In this document: one piece after another, positions 1 to 6,953 of the stretch
Layout of the letters: each line of letters opens with the position of its first letter
Position numbering within the stretch: position 1 is the stretch's first letter
Assembly: GCA_023389895.1 (NCBI GenBank)
Contig: JAEWDX010000283.1
Span: 1-9,107 of the forward strand
Source: Bacillota bacterium
GTDB lineage: Bacteria > Bacillota > Bacilli > Bacillales > Cytobacillaceae
Length of the DNA stretch: 9,107 nt
Reading direction: 5' to 3'
Position numbers and translations under genes: made by a program
Notes under the pieces: model-generated
What the model was told of the DNA's origin: nothing
Database searches by the model: none
The model's input: the letters and a program-made list of their open reading frames with translations, nothing else

Positions 1-348
1 ATTGCAAAAGGTGAAGAGCTTTATAAGAAAGCATGTATCACATGCCATGGTAGTGGTGCTGATGCGCCAGCTGGCTTAGCTTTATGGGGTGATGATTCTT
101 ATAATATTGGTGCTGGAATGGCTAGAAAGCGAACAGCTGCCGGCTTTATTCAAACCTTTATGCCTAAAGCTGAAATAGGTGGATATGCACCTGGTTCCTT
201 AACAGACGAAGAAGCGATGAATCTTGCAGCCTATATTAATGCTCAAGAACGTCCTGATTTCCCTGACAAAATATATGACTGGCCAAACGGAGACGCTCCA
301 GATGACGCAGCCTATGAAACTCTTGCAGGAAAAAAGAAGGATGAATGA
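1..348 (+). CDS. c-type cytochrome, C-terminal part (5' end outside window)
   Basis: The reading frame is open from base 1 and ends with TGA at 346-348, so this is the last 115 codons of a longer gene. It encodes one heme-attachment motif CITCH (bases 34-48), followed by a LWGDDSYNIGAGM stretch, a FMP motif whose Met is the likely sixth heme ligand, and LTDEEAMNLAAYINAQERP, the usual C-terminal helix of class I cytochrome c. The LWG..S(Y/F)N.GAGM pattern recalls the C-terminal heme domain of the TsdA (thiosulfate dehydrogenase)-like cytochromes, but other small membrane-linked c cytochromes share it. The protein would act outside the cytoplasmic membrane as an electron carrier or redox enzyme. 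The N-terminus, with signal peptide or anchor and any second heme, is missing, so the exact function stays open. It is separated from the next gene by a strong hairpin and shows no link to the carnitine genes. Confidence 0.85.
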   Translation: MAKGEELYKKACITCHGSGADAPAGLALWGDDSYNIGAGMARKRTAAGFIQTFMPKAEIGGYAPGSLTDEEAMNLAAYINAQERPDFPDKIYDWPNGDAPDDAAYETLAGKKKDE

Positions 349-398
349 AGCAAAATAGCAGCTTAAATTTAACTGCAAAAAGCGTATCAAACGATCGT

Positions 399-451
399 AA
401 AACAGGGAGAAGGGATTGTCCGAAAAGTGGACAACCCCTTCTCCCTGTTTT
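399..451. terminator. Strong hairpin terminator after the cytochrome gene
   Basis: The arms 399-421 and 429-451 are complementary over 23 positions with one mismatch (A415 against C435), enclosing a 7-nt loop (422-428). The left arm begins with AAAA and the right arm ends with TTTT. The element can therefore work as a rho-independent terminator for the cytochrome gene, and possibly in the other direction. The T run is only four long, but the stem is unusually long and has a GC-rich core. Confidence 0.85.
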
Positions 452-558
452 CCCTTCAGTATGAACGAAAACTTTAATAAAACGTTCGTTTTTCAACAGT
501 CGTTTTCAATAGAAAATATGAGAAAATAAAGTGAGACTCAAGCTATCTCGGACATCAA

Positions 559-564
559 TATAAT
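559..564 (+). promoter_or_regulatory. Candidate -10 box of the activator gene
   Basis: A perfect TATAAT lies 66 nt before the activator's start codon, in the right orientation. No good TTGACA-like -35 is found 16-18 nt upstream (the sequence there reads roughly GACTCA), so if this is a promoter it is weak or activator-assisted. The surrounding DNA is AT-rich, which makes chance matches likely. Confidence 0.25.
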
Positions 565-615
565 TGTGGTTTTCACAGCTCTGTTTCAAGCAGTTTATAA
601 AAAAATAATGAGATT

Positions 616-621
616 AAGGAG
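616..621 (+). promoter_or_regulatory. Ribosome binding site that sets the activator start
   Basis: AAGGAG directly abuts an in-frame ATG at 622 (zero spacing, not usable), and lies 9 nt before a second in-frame ATG at 631. The second ATG is therefore the likely start. Confidence 0.75.
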
Positions 622-630
622 ATGCACAAA

Positions 631-2115
631 ATGACTGGAAGCAATCTGTCAAAATCTCAGATAAGCTTAAACGAACATGAACCATGTTTCCAACATATAA
701 ATGCGGACTATGATCTGATCATTAGATCATTAAATGGTTTAGAGGATTGCTATTTTTCAATCGTTGATGCAACTGGGAAAATTGTTTTTGTATCAAAAGA
801 CTTTGAAGACATAGATGGTTACGCAACTAGTGATATATTAGGAAAAAATGTATTGGATGTTTACAAATTAGGCGAAGAAAATAGTGTGCATATTAAAGCA
901 ATATTTGAAAAACGAGCATTGAAAAATACAATTTTAAAATATCCTTCTGTCAACGGAAAAACAGTTGAGCTTGTTATGGATATTTATCCGGTTTGTTCTG
1001 GGAAAGAAGTCATTGGCTCCATTGCCATTAGCCGTGATACAAGTAAAATCCAAGCGCTTACAGACACAGTATTACAGCTTCAAAAAGCACTTAATAAACA
1101 AGTACAAAAATCAAATAATAACGGAACCCAATTTTGCTTCGATGACATTATCGGTTCAGGAGATCGTATGAAAGGCGTCATTAAAACGGCGAAAAGAATG
1201 GCGCGTTCTGAATCTCGCATTATGATTTTAGGGGAAACCGGTACAGGAAAGGAGCTTTTTGCCCAGAGCTTACATAATGAAAGCTCAAGGGCGAAAGAGC
1301 CTTTTATTGCCGTCAACTGTTCAGCTATTCCAGAAACGTTATTAGAAAGTATCCTTTTTGGAACAAGTAAGGGGGCATTTACTGGAGCGGAAGATAAGCC
1401 CGGATTATTTGAAGAGGCAAAAAGTGGCACACTTTTCCTTGATGAGCTTAATTCGATGAGTATCGTTCTTCAGTCTAAGCTGCTGAGAGCATTGGAGACA
1501 AATCGCATTCGTCGAGTGGGGGGAAACAAAGAAATCCCGATTAACCCCCGAATTATTAGTGCGATGAATATTGACCCGATCGAAGCGATTGAGACTGAAA
1601 AACTACGAAGCGATTTCTATTATAGATTAGCTGTTGTCACATTAGAATCTCCTCCTTTACGAGAAAGGCAGGAGGATATCATTACATTATCATGGTTTTA
1701 CATTAACAAATATAATAAGATTTTAGGGAGAAAAGTCAGTGAACTATCTGCGGAGGTCATTCAAATATTGGAAAACCATAGCTGGCCAGGAAATGTTCGT
1801 GAATTAAGTCATTGTATTGAGCATGCCATGAATATGATTGATCCTACTGACACTTCCATACTCGTAAAGCATTTACCTGCATTCCTTCAGGACAAAAACA
1901 ATCATTGTCATATTCTTCCTATCGTCATGCCAAAAAGCAATGACTATAAACAGATCATGCTCCAGGTTGAAAAGGATCTATTAATACAAGCTCTGAAACG
2001 AAATAACGGCAATATGAATCAAACTGCCATTGAATTAGGTTTGACTAGACAATGCCTATTCTATAAGCTGAAACGATTAACTATCGATATCCAGCATGAA
2101 ATTCACATTGAATAA
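631..2115 (+). CDS. PAS-domain sigma-54-dependent transcriptional activator (NtrC/RocR family)
   Basis: The 494-residue protein has the layout of a bacterial enhancer-binding protein. A PAS-like sensor domain spans roughly residues 30-140, ending in ...AISRDTSKIQ. The AAA+ domain spans about 170-395, with Walker A GETGTGKE (201-208), the sigma-54 contact loop GAFTGA (248-253), Walker B LFLDEL (268-273) and arginine-finger region RSDFYYR (326-332). A Fis-type helix-turn-helix is at about 455-484 (GNMNQTAIELGLTRQ). All motifs needed for ATP-driven opening of sigma-54 (SigL) promoters are intact. The PAS domain probably binds a small ligand; there is no receiver domain. The ATG at 631 is preferred over 622 because of ribosome binding site spacing. 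The gene converges on the carnitine-type operon and shares its terminator, so I infer that it controls that cluster, with carnitine or a related compound as a possible effector. No other target is visible. Confidence 0.92.
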   Translation: MTGSNLSKSQISLNEHEPCFQHINADYDLIIRSLNGLEDCYFSIVDATGKIVFVSKDFEDIDGYATSDILGKNVLDVYKLGEENSVHIKAIFEKRALKNTILKYPSVNGKTVELVMDIYPVCSGKEVIGSIAISRDTSKIQALTDTVLQLQKALNKQVQKSNNNGTQFCFDDIIGSGDRMKGVIKTAKRMARSESRIMILGETGTGKELFAQSLHNESSRAKEPFIAVNCSAIPETLLESILFGTSKGAFTGAEDKPGLFEEAKSGTLFLDELNSMSIVLQSKLLRALETNRIRRVGGNKEIPINPRIISAMNIDPIEAIETEKLRSDFYYRLAVVTLESPPLRERQEDIITLSWFYINKYNKILGRKVSELSAEVIQILENHSWPGNVRELSHCIEHAMNMIDPTDTSILVKHLPAFLQDKNNHCHILPIVMPKSNDYKQIMLQVEKDLLIQALKRNNGNMNQTAIELGLTRQCLFYKLKRLTIDIQHEIHIE

Positions 2116-2140
2116 TTTACAATGAAGTTCAGATCTGACC

Positions 2141-2198
2141 AAAAAATAACCTTAACACTTTTAGCATTCTCTAAGCCAAAGTGTTAAGGTTATTTTTT
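2141..2198. terminator. Bidirectional terminator between activator and lcdH
   Basis: Arms 2141-2161 and 2178-2198 are perfectly complementary over 21 bp, with a 16-nt loop (2162-2177). The left arm starts with six A and the right arm ends with six T, so transcripts of both strands finish in a stem followed by a U tract. It ends the + strand activator transcript (stop at 2115) and the minus-strand MFS-MCP-lcdH transcript (stop at 2220). Confidence 0.95.
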
Positions 2199-2219
2199 CT
2201 CTGTATATCTTGTCATCTA

Positions 2220-3218
2220 TTAAGAAAGCCTTTCCTTTTGCATCGCTCTATCCTTGTTTAATATTTTTCCGGAAGCATAGTCGTACTGTGCTAAAGCTTC
2301 CATAATTGAAACGATACATTGATCTCTTAATTTTTCTAATTCACGAAGTTCAAGCCCTTTTGATTGTTCATTTGTACCATTTACCATTTTTTCGATCAAT
2401 TCTTCGGTAAGCTCTGGTGCTTCTAATTTTGTCCATGGTAATTTTAATGCGGGACCGAATTGACTCATGAAATGTCTCATGCCTTTTTTACCACCAGCTA
2501 GCCAATAAGTTAAGTTCGTCCCCATAAATGCCCATCTTATACCGGCACCATAGATGATCGCCTGATCTATTTCATCCGTTGTGGCAATATTGTCATTCAC
2601 CATATGTAATATTTCTCGCCAAAGAGCTTCTAGTAATCGATCTGCGATGAAACCATCGATTTCGACTCTTACCTTTAAAGGCTTCATCCCGATCATTTCG
2701 TAAAATTGGGATGCTTTATCAATCGCATCATCTGACGTTTTTTCTCCTCCTACAACTTCTACTAACGGCAATAAGTATACCGGATTAAAGGGATGAGCAA
2801 CTACAAACCTCTCCGGATTTATCATTTGTGATTGCAGTCTTGATGGTAAAAGTCCAGAAGTGCTTGAGCCAATTATGGCATTGGGCTTAGCATATCGTGA
2901 AATTTCCTTCAGTAGGGGAATTTTAATCTCCTCTACTTCACGAACATTTTCTTGAATATAATCTGCCTCTGCTACAGCTTCCTGCAAATTAGGTGTAAAA
3001 AAGAGCTTACCTTTCTTGTCAGCTGGAACAGCAATTATTCTCTCTAAAGCTGCCTCTGCGTTGGCTACTACCTCTCTTATTTCTTCCTCAGCAGACTCTC
3101 TTGGATTCGTTGCGATTACGTTAATGCCTCTATGAAGTAATCTCGCTGCCCAGCCAGCACCAATGACGCCTGTACCAACGATGGCAACCGTTTTTATTTC
3201 ATTCCCATTAATTAGCAT
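2220..3218 (-). CDS. lcdH: L-carnitine dehydrogenase (3-hydroxyacyl-CoA dehydrogenase family)
   Basis: This 332-residue protein should oxidise L-carnitine to 3-dehydrocarnitine with NAD (EC 1.1.1.108) in the cytoplasm. The N-terminal Rossmann domain carries GTGVIG (residues 15-20). The family's STSGLLPS stretch is at 119-126, and the catalytic His is in HPFNPVYLLPLVEVVGG (His142). The C-terminal helical domain has DRLLEALWREILHMVND, GAGIRWAFMGTNLTYWLAGG and GMRHFMSQFGPALKLPWTKLE-type segments. As I recall, these are characteristic of L-carnitine dehydrogenases rather than of ordinary beta-oxidation 3-hydroxyacyl-CoA dehydrogenases. Length is normal for the family. Of two adjacent ATG codons (3221, 3218) the second is better spaced from the GGAGG. 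It is the last gene of the MFS-MCP-lcdH operon, 36 nt after the MCP stop, and is followed by the shared terminator. Position 38, at the end of the second beta strand, is Asn where Asp is usual. The main alternative is a dehydrogenase acting on carnitinyl-CoA or another 3-hydroxyacyl compound. Confidence 0.9.
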   Translation of the reverse strand: MLINGNEIKTVAIVGTGVIGAGWAARLLHRGINVIATNPRESAEEEIREVVANAEAALERIIAVPADKKGKLFFTPNLQEAVAEADYIQENVREVEEIKIPLLKEISRYAKPNAIIGSSTSGLLPSRLQSQMINPERFVVAHPFNPVYLLPLVEVVGGEKTSDDAIDKASQFYEMIGMKPLKVRVEIDGFIADRLLEALWREILHMVNDNIATTDEIDQAIIYGAGIRWAFMGTNLTYWLAGGKKGMRHFMSQFGPALKLPWTKLEAPELTEELIEKMVNGTNEQSKGLELRELEKLRDQCIVSIMEALAQYDYASGKILNKDRAMQKERLS

Positions 3219-3223
3219 CATGT

Positions 3224-3229
3224 TCCTCC
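3224..3229 (-). promoter_or_regulatory. Ribosome binding site of lcdH, decides the start
   Basis: GGAGGA on the minus strand lies only 2 nt before ATG 3221 but 5 nt before ATG 3218 (6 nt counted from GGAGG), which favours the second ATG. Confidence 0.7.
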
Positions 3230-3254
3230 ATCGTCCATAATAGCTTAGAAAACA

Positions 3255-5237
3255 TTAAATTTTAAATTTATTTATTGCATTGTGCAGCTCTTGCGCCAAA
3301 TTAGCCAGGCTCTGACTAGCCGAAGACATTTCCTCCATCGATGCCGCCTGTTCTTCAGTTGCGGCTGATATCGTCTGTGTCTCGTCAGCATTTTCCTTAC
3401 TTACTTCATCTATTTTCTGAATTTCCTCATTGATTTCCTTACTACCATCTGTAATTTGTTCCGTTATTTGTTGGATTTTTTCTGCCATTGTCGAAACTTC
3501 CGCAATCATCATATCAATATCGCCAAATACTTTCTGTGCTTCATAAACAACCTCAGAGCCTAAAGCGACTTCTTTCTTCTCTTCTAACATTGATAGGATG
3601 ACTTTATCTGTATCCGATTGAATTCTTTCAATTAGCTCAGAGATTTGTTTTGCCTCTCTTTGCGATTGTTCGGCGAGTTTCCCTACTTCATTAGCAACTA
3701 CCGCAAAGCCTTTACCATGCTCTCCAGCACGTGCTGCTTCAATTGCTGCATTTAAAGCTAATAAATTCGTCTGTCCTGCTATGCTCGAAATCGTATCAAC
3801 AATCTGACCAATTTCTTTAGAACGTTCGCCAAGACTACTTACTAATTCTGATGATATTGTCGTACTTTGTTCAATCGTTTCCATCTGGGTAATGACCTTC
3901 CCGACAATGTCTTTACCAGATTGAGATTTTTCAGCGGTATGTTGAGATTTATCAAGAATGACGGATACATTTCCAAATAAATGATTAACATCTTCCGAAA
4001 TCCGAGTAGAAGTATTCACAACCTGTTGCACAGATTTCATCTGATTATCAGATCCGCATGCTACTGACGTAATTGAATTAGCGATTTGTTCTGCAGCTTG
4101 AGACGATTGCTCCGCGCTTGCTGTCAATTCCTCACTTGATGCAGCTAAATGCTCAGCTGAAGTATTGACGTGAGTAATTAAGTGGCGAAGCTTCTCTTTC
4201 ATTTCTTGAAAGGATTGCGCAAGCTTGCCGATTTCATCACTTGATCTGATCATCAGTGGAGATTCATGAAAATTGCCATCTGCCATCTCAAGCGATTGCT
4301 TCATCATAATTTGAAGCCCTTTTGTTATCTTCATCGTTAAAAAGATGATAATTAAACATAATATAAGGACAACAATGACACCACCAGTAGCAAGTCCGAA
4401 AGCCATTGCATCTACTTTCGCAAACAATTCAGACGTTTCAACACTTGAGCATAAAAACCAGCCGGTATCTCCGATTGGAGCTGAAGTAATCAATTTATTT
4501 ATTCCATCAATCTCAATGGTTTCAACTACATTTTGCTCAGTTTGAATTTTTTGATAAAGATTTTTCAAGCTGCCATCGTAAACGTCTTGTAGCAATTCAT
4601 CTGGCTTAAACGTTGGATGGCTAACTAATTCACCTTTATTACTTACGACAAAAACATAGCCTGTTTTTCCAATCTTTACGTCTTTCAATTTATGCAGTAA
4701 ATCTTCTAAATTTACATTTGAAGTTACTACACCAAATTTTTTGCCGTTTCTAAAAATAGGTGTACCTACAACAGATAAAAGGTAATTATCTTCAGTTGTT
4801 ATATCACGATAAACATTAGAATAGATTGGAGCACCATCAGATGCAAAAATTTGCTGATACCACTCTCTTTTCCGATGATCATAATCACTTGGCGGTATCC
4901 AATTATCACTATCTACATATCTTTGGTCCTCAAACGCAAAAGCAATTGTAGTAATCTCGTTCTCCTTATCTAAAGGATACTTAACAAAATCATTCAGTTC
5001 CTTCATAGACATATCTTTTTTTGCTAAAATCGTTGCAAAATCCCGAGTAATAACTTCATGCTTGACTAAATCTTTATAAATAAATTCACTGTAATATTTA
5101 GTTGTAAATTGATTGGTTTGAAGAATTTGTTCTCGTAACGCCTCTTTAGATGTGTAGTAAGCATAATAGCTTAACATTCCAATAAATATAATGACAGGTA
5201 CCAATAAACATATTAACATTTTTGATTTTAAATTCAT
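3255..5237 (-). CDS. Methyl-accepting chemotaxis protein with dCache sensor domain
   Basis: The 660-residue chemoreceptor has membrane segment 1 (about 7-28), an extracellular double-Cache domain (about 30-275), membrane segment 2 (about 281-302), a HAMP domain (about 303-355) and a long cytoplasmic coiled coil (about 360-655). The coiled-coil hairpin tip has SIAGQTNLLALNAAIEAARAGE (485-506) and GKGFAVVANEV. Length and the C-terminal INKFKI match the McpA/TlpA-type receptors of Bacillus, and there is no CheR-tethering pentapeptide. The Cache pocket has a YDHRKREWY motif (119-127) and Y143/D145, like amino-acid-sensing dCache domains, but the usual Asp of the GVVGVDISL strand is Asn174. The gene sits inside the operon, 30 nt after the transporter stop and 36 nt before lcdH, so I infer it senses the compound this operon handles, plausibly carnitine or another betaine. 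A GAGGAG ribosome binding site lies 13 nt upstream of the ATG. The tip carries Gly519 where Arg is usual (EVRxLA). Confidence 0.95.
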   Translation of the reverse strand: MNLKSKMLICLLVPVIIFIGMLSYYAYYTSKEALREQILQTNQFTTKYYSEFIYKDLVKHEVITRDFATILAKKDMSMKELNDFVKYPLDKENEITTIAFAFEDQRYVDSDNWIPPSDYDHRKREWYQQIFASDGAPIYSNVYRDITTEDNYLLSVVGTPIFRNGKKFGVVTSNVNLEDLLHKLKDVKIGKTGYVFVVSNKGELVSHPTFKPDELLQDVYDGSLKNLYQKIQTEQNVVETIEIDGINKLITSAPIGDTGWFLCSSVETSELFAKVDAMAFGLATGGVIVVLILCLIIIFLTMKITKGLQIMMKQSLEMADGNFHESPLMIRSSDEIGKLAQSFQEMKEKLRHLITHVNTSAEHLAASSEELTASAEQSSQAAEQIANSITSVACGSDNQMKSVQQVVNTSTRISEDVNHLFGNVSVILDKSQHTAEKSQSGKDIVGKVITQMETIEQSTTISSELVSSLGERSKEIGQIVDTISSIAGQTNLLALNAAIEAARAGEHGKGFAVVANEVGKLAEQSQREAKQISELIERIQSDTDKVILSMLEEKKEVALGSEVVYEAQKVFGDIDMMIAEVSTMAEKIQQITEQITDGSKEINEEIQKIDEVSKENADETQTISAATEEQAASMEEMSSASQSLANLAQELHNAINKFKI

Positions 5238-5267
5238 TGGCTACTCTACTCTCCTCGCCATAGTTTC

Positions 5268-6587
5268 CTAACCTTTATAATCCAACGAACTTGATTCAGC
5301 TAAGGTCATTCCCTTTGTCTCAGGAGCCATCACAATAGACACAATAAGCCCAATAACCGTGATGCCAACTCCGACTAGCATCGTTGGACCGATTCCATAT
5401 GAACCCATGAAAATAGGCAGGGCATACGTAGATAGAACGGTTCCAATTCGGCTAATTGCCATCGCTGCACCTACTGCTGAAGCACGAATTTCAGTTGGAA
5501 AAAGCTCATTTGGATAAAGCCATTGTAATATTCCAGGACCACCAGAAAAGAAAGCATATGCTCCAAAGGCTGCCACAACAATCCAAATATTTGCGGATGG
5601 GAAAATTCCTAAAACGGCTAAAGATATACTCATCATGGCGAAACTCCAAATCAACAGTGGACGACGACCGATGGAATTTAGCCAAAACATTGCTGGAATA
5701 CATCCAAGTAAGAAAAACATACTAATAACGATATCACCTAAAATTGCTTGCTTTCCTGCCCCAAATCCAAATGCACTCATGATTTGTGGACCGAATGTGT
5801 ATAGACCAAACATCGGAACAACTTGACATGACCAAATCGCTCCAATAAACATCATTCTTCGAAAATAACCTTTTGTAAATAGCTTGCTATATCGAGTCTT
5901 TTGTACTTCTTCGGGCTCTAATTCTACATCATCACCAAATAATTTTTTTACAATGGCACGAGCCTCATCAACACGCCCTTTGCGTGCCAGCCATCGAGGT
6001 GATTCAGGAGTGCCCCACCTTCCGATTAAGAGGATTATACAAGGAATGACAGCGCTTCCTAGCATCCACCTCCAGCCACCTTCTACATCGCACAAATAAT
6101 AGCCTACGATATCCGCCACGGTTGCACCTACATACCAAACCGCTGCAATAAATCCGATAGAGAGTGCCCGATACTTTCGTGGAGTAAATTCTGCTACTAA
6201 AGAGGTCGCGATTGGATAGTCCGCCCCAATAACAATTCCAATTAAAAATCGCATAATAACAAGCTGCATTGGAGTAGAAACAAACATCGTCGCAATGGAA
6301 ATGATTGCAATTGCAATAATATCGATCGTAAACATTTTTTGGCGTCCTATTAAATCGGTTACATATCCAAATAGAGCAGTGCCTATAAAAATCCCTACTA
6401 AGGCAGCAACTCCAACTAAAGCACTCCAATGTGCATCTAAATTCAGTTCGGGTCCTAATTGAGTTAAAGCAACACCAATGATAACGAGGACATAGCCATC
6501 TAAGAATGGACCGCCACTGGCGAACAAAATCATCTTCTTTAGAAAAGGCGTTAATTCAAAATCGTCGAGCGTTTTTTTTGATTGCAT
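5268..6587 (-). CDS. MFS transporter, YaaU-like (metabolite:H+ symporter / sugar-porter type)
   Basis: The 439-residue, 12-helix membrane protein is of the major facilitator superfamily. Its family motifs are GYVTDLIGRQK between helices 2 and 3 (74-84), PESPRWLARKGR after helix 6 (194-205), GRRPLL in the second half and PETKGMTLAE at the C-terminus. From memory it resembles E. coli YaaU throughout, including GGPFLDGYVLV, GIVIGADYPIATS, YAFFSGGPG and LQWLYPNELFPTEIRASAVG. E. coli yaaU lies next to fixABCX and the cai carnitine operon. With a CaiC-like ligase and carnitine dehydrogenase here, I infer import (or exchange) of carnitine, crotonobetaine or a related betaine; the substrate itself is not shown by the sequence. 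The ATG at 6587 is chosen because a GGGAG lies 9 nt upstream and because MQSKKTLDDF aligns with the N-terminus of YaaU. It is the first gene of the three-gene operon. Confidence 0.9.
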   Translation of the reverse strand: MQSKKTLDDFELTPFLKKMILFASGGPFLDGYVLVIIGVALTQLGPELNLDAHWSALVGVAALVGIFIGTALFGYVTDLIGRQKMFTIDIIAIAIISIATMFVSTPMQLVIMRFLIGIVIGADYPIATSLVAEFTPRKYRALSIGFIAAVWYVGATVADIVGYYLCDVEGGWRWMLGSAVIPCIILLIGRWGTPESPRWLARKGRVDEARAIVKKLFGDDVELEPEEVQKTRYSKLFTKGYFRRMMFIGAIWSCQVVPMFGLYTFGPQIMSAFGFGAGKQAILGDIVISMFFLLGCIPAMFWLNSIGRRPLLIWSFAMMSISLAVLGIFPSANIWIVVAAFGAYAFFSGGPGILQWLYPNELFPTEIRASAVGAAMAISRIGTVLSTYALPIFMGSYGIGPTMLVGVGITVIGLIVSIVMAPETKGMTLAESSSLDYKG

Positions 6588-6596
6588 ACTCATTAT

Positions 6597-6606
6597 CTCC
6601 CTTTTT
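6597..6606 (-). promoter_or_regulatory. Ribosome binding site of the MFS gene, decides the start
   Basis: AAAAAGGGAG on the minus strand ends 9 nt before ATG 6587. A further AAGGAGG slightly upstream (about 6614-6620) has only a GTG immediately after it and no well-spaced start, so it is probably not used for this gene. Confidence 0.65.
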
Positions 6607-6788
6607 GGTACACCCTCCTTAATCAATTAAAGCGACATTTTTCCGAGTACACTTAATTAAGCAAAGGACTACCATTAGCTTCAGCGCTCCTTTTTCAGCC
6701 GTGCAACTAACATTCTAGCCTTATTTAATAAACAGACTGACTTTAGAGAAGCCAATAATTCCACTAACTATTTCAAATATCTTTTCAA

Positions 6789-6839
6789 GACATCAATTAT
6801 CTACAGGACATTCAATTATCTATAAAAACATCAATTTAT
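6789..6839. repeat. Three degenerate tandem repeats (about 18-20 nt period)
   Basis: GACATCAATTATCTA (6789-6803), GACATTCAATTATCTA (6807-6822) and AACATCAATTTAT (6827-6839) follow each other on the + strand. They lie about 200-250 bp upstream of the MFS start codon. Direct repeats in such a position could be operator or enhancer half-sites, for instance for the sigma-54 activator, but simple AT-rich drift is possible. Confidence 0.5.
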
Positions 6840-6852
6840 TTTCTCAGCACAT

Positions 6853-6953
6853 ATAGAAGTTAAGCGAAGCAGCTAATAGCAATATTTCTGAAGCATGCTA
6901 AGAATGCATCCTTATTTCCAATATTCTTATTAGGCTTCGCCCATGCTTCCTAT
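6853..6953. repeat. Large imperfect inverted repeat between the MaoC and MFS genes
   Basis: The left side has ATAGAAG (6853-6859), GCGAAGC (6864-6870), CTAATA (6873-6878) and AATATT (6881-6886). The right side has their complements in reverse order: AATATT (6920-6925), TATTAG (6928-6933), GCTTCGC (6934-6940) and CTTC/TAT (6946-6953, one extra base). Small internal loops separate the blocks, and the apical part (6887-6919) contains a GCAT/ATGC pair. It could fold in RNA of either strand. It may be a 3' end or processing structure after the MaoC gene, or a leader structure of the MFS operon. Confidence 0.5.
6905..6921 (-). promoter_or_regulatory. Weak candidate sigma-54 (-24/-12) promoter
   Basis: On the minus strand TTGG and TGCA are placed with exactly 10 nt between GG and GC, as sigma-54 promoters need. 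The rest of the -24 element reads AAA instead of CAC, and the base pair before GC is AT instead of TT. Transcription would start near 6894, giving a leader of about 300 nt before the MFS gene. It overlaps the large inverted repeat, so the match may be accidental. Confidence 0.25.

Noticed and set aside
464..490. AACGAA ... TTCGTT inverted repeat as a TetR-type operator
   Set aside because: Only 6-bp arms with a 15-nt AT-rich spacer; not distinguishable from chance.
565..577. TGTG-GTTTT-CACA as a second CRP/FNR site in front of the activator gene
   Set aside because: The spacing between half-sites is too short for TGTGA-N6-TCACA and the A/T of the half-sites is missing.
622..630. ATG at 622 as start of the sigma-54 activator
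   Set aside because: It directly follows the AAGGAG with no spacing. The in-frame ATG at 631 has the normal 9-nt distance.
1080..1430. Minus-strand reading frame of 116 codons within the activator gene
   Set aside because: It overlaps the intact AAA+ domain coding region and shows no recognisable protein features; it is a shadow frame.
6004..6429. 141-codon Cys- and Arg-rich frame inside the MFS gene
   Set aside because: It is the same strand in another frame of a well-supported transporter gene, and its odd composition is typical of an out-of-frame translation of membrane helices.
6588..6626. TTG start at 6626 adding 13 residues to the MFS protein
   Set aside because: No ribosome binding site fits it, and the better-spaced ATG 6587 matches the recalled N-terminus of E. 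coli YaaU.
6660..6674. TGGTAGTCCTTTGCT on the minus strand as a sigma-54 promoter near the MFS gene
   Set aside because: Only 9 nt separate GG and GC; sigma-54 promoters need 10. The same 9-nt spacing rules out matches at about 6632-6644 and 6678-6690.
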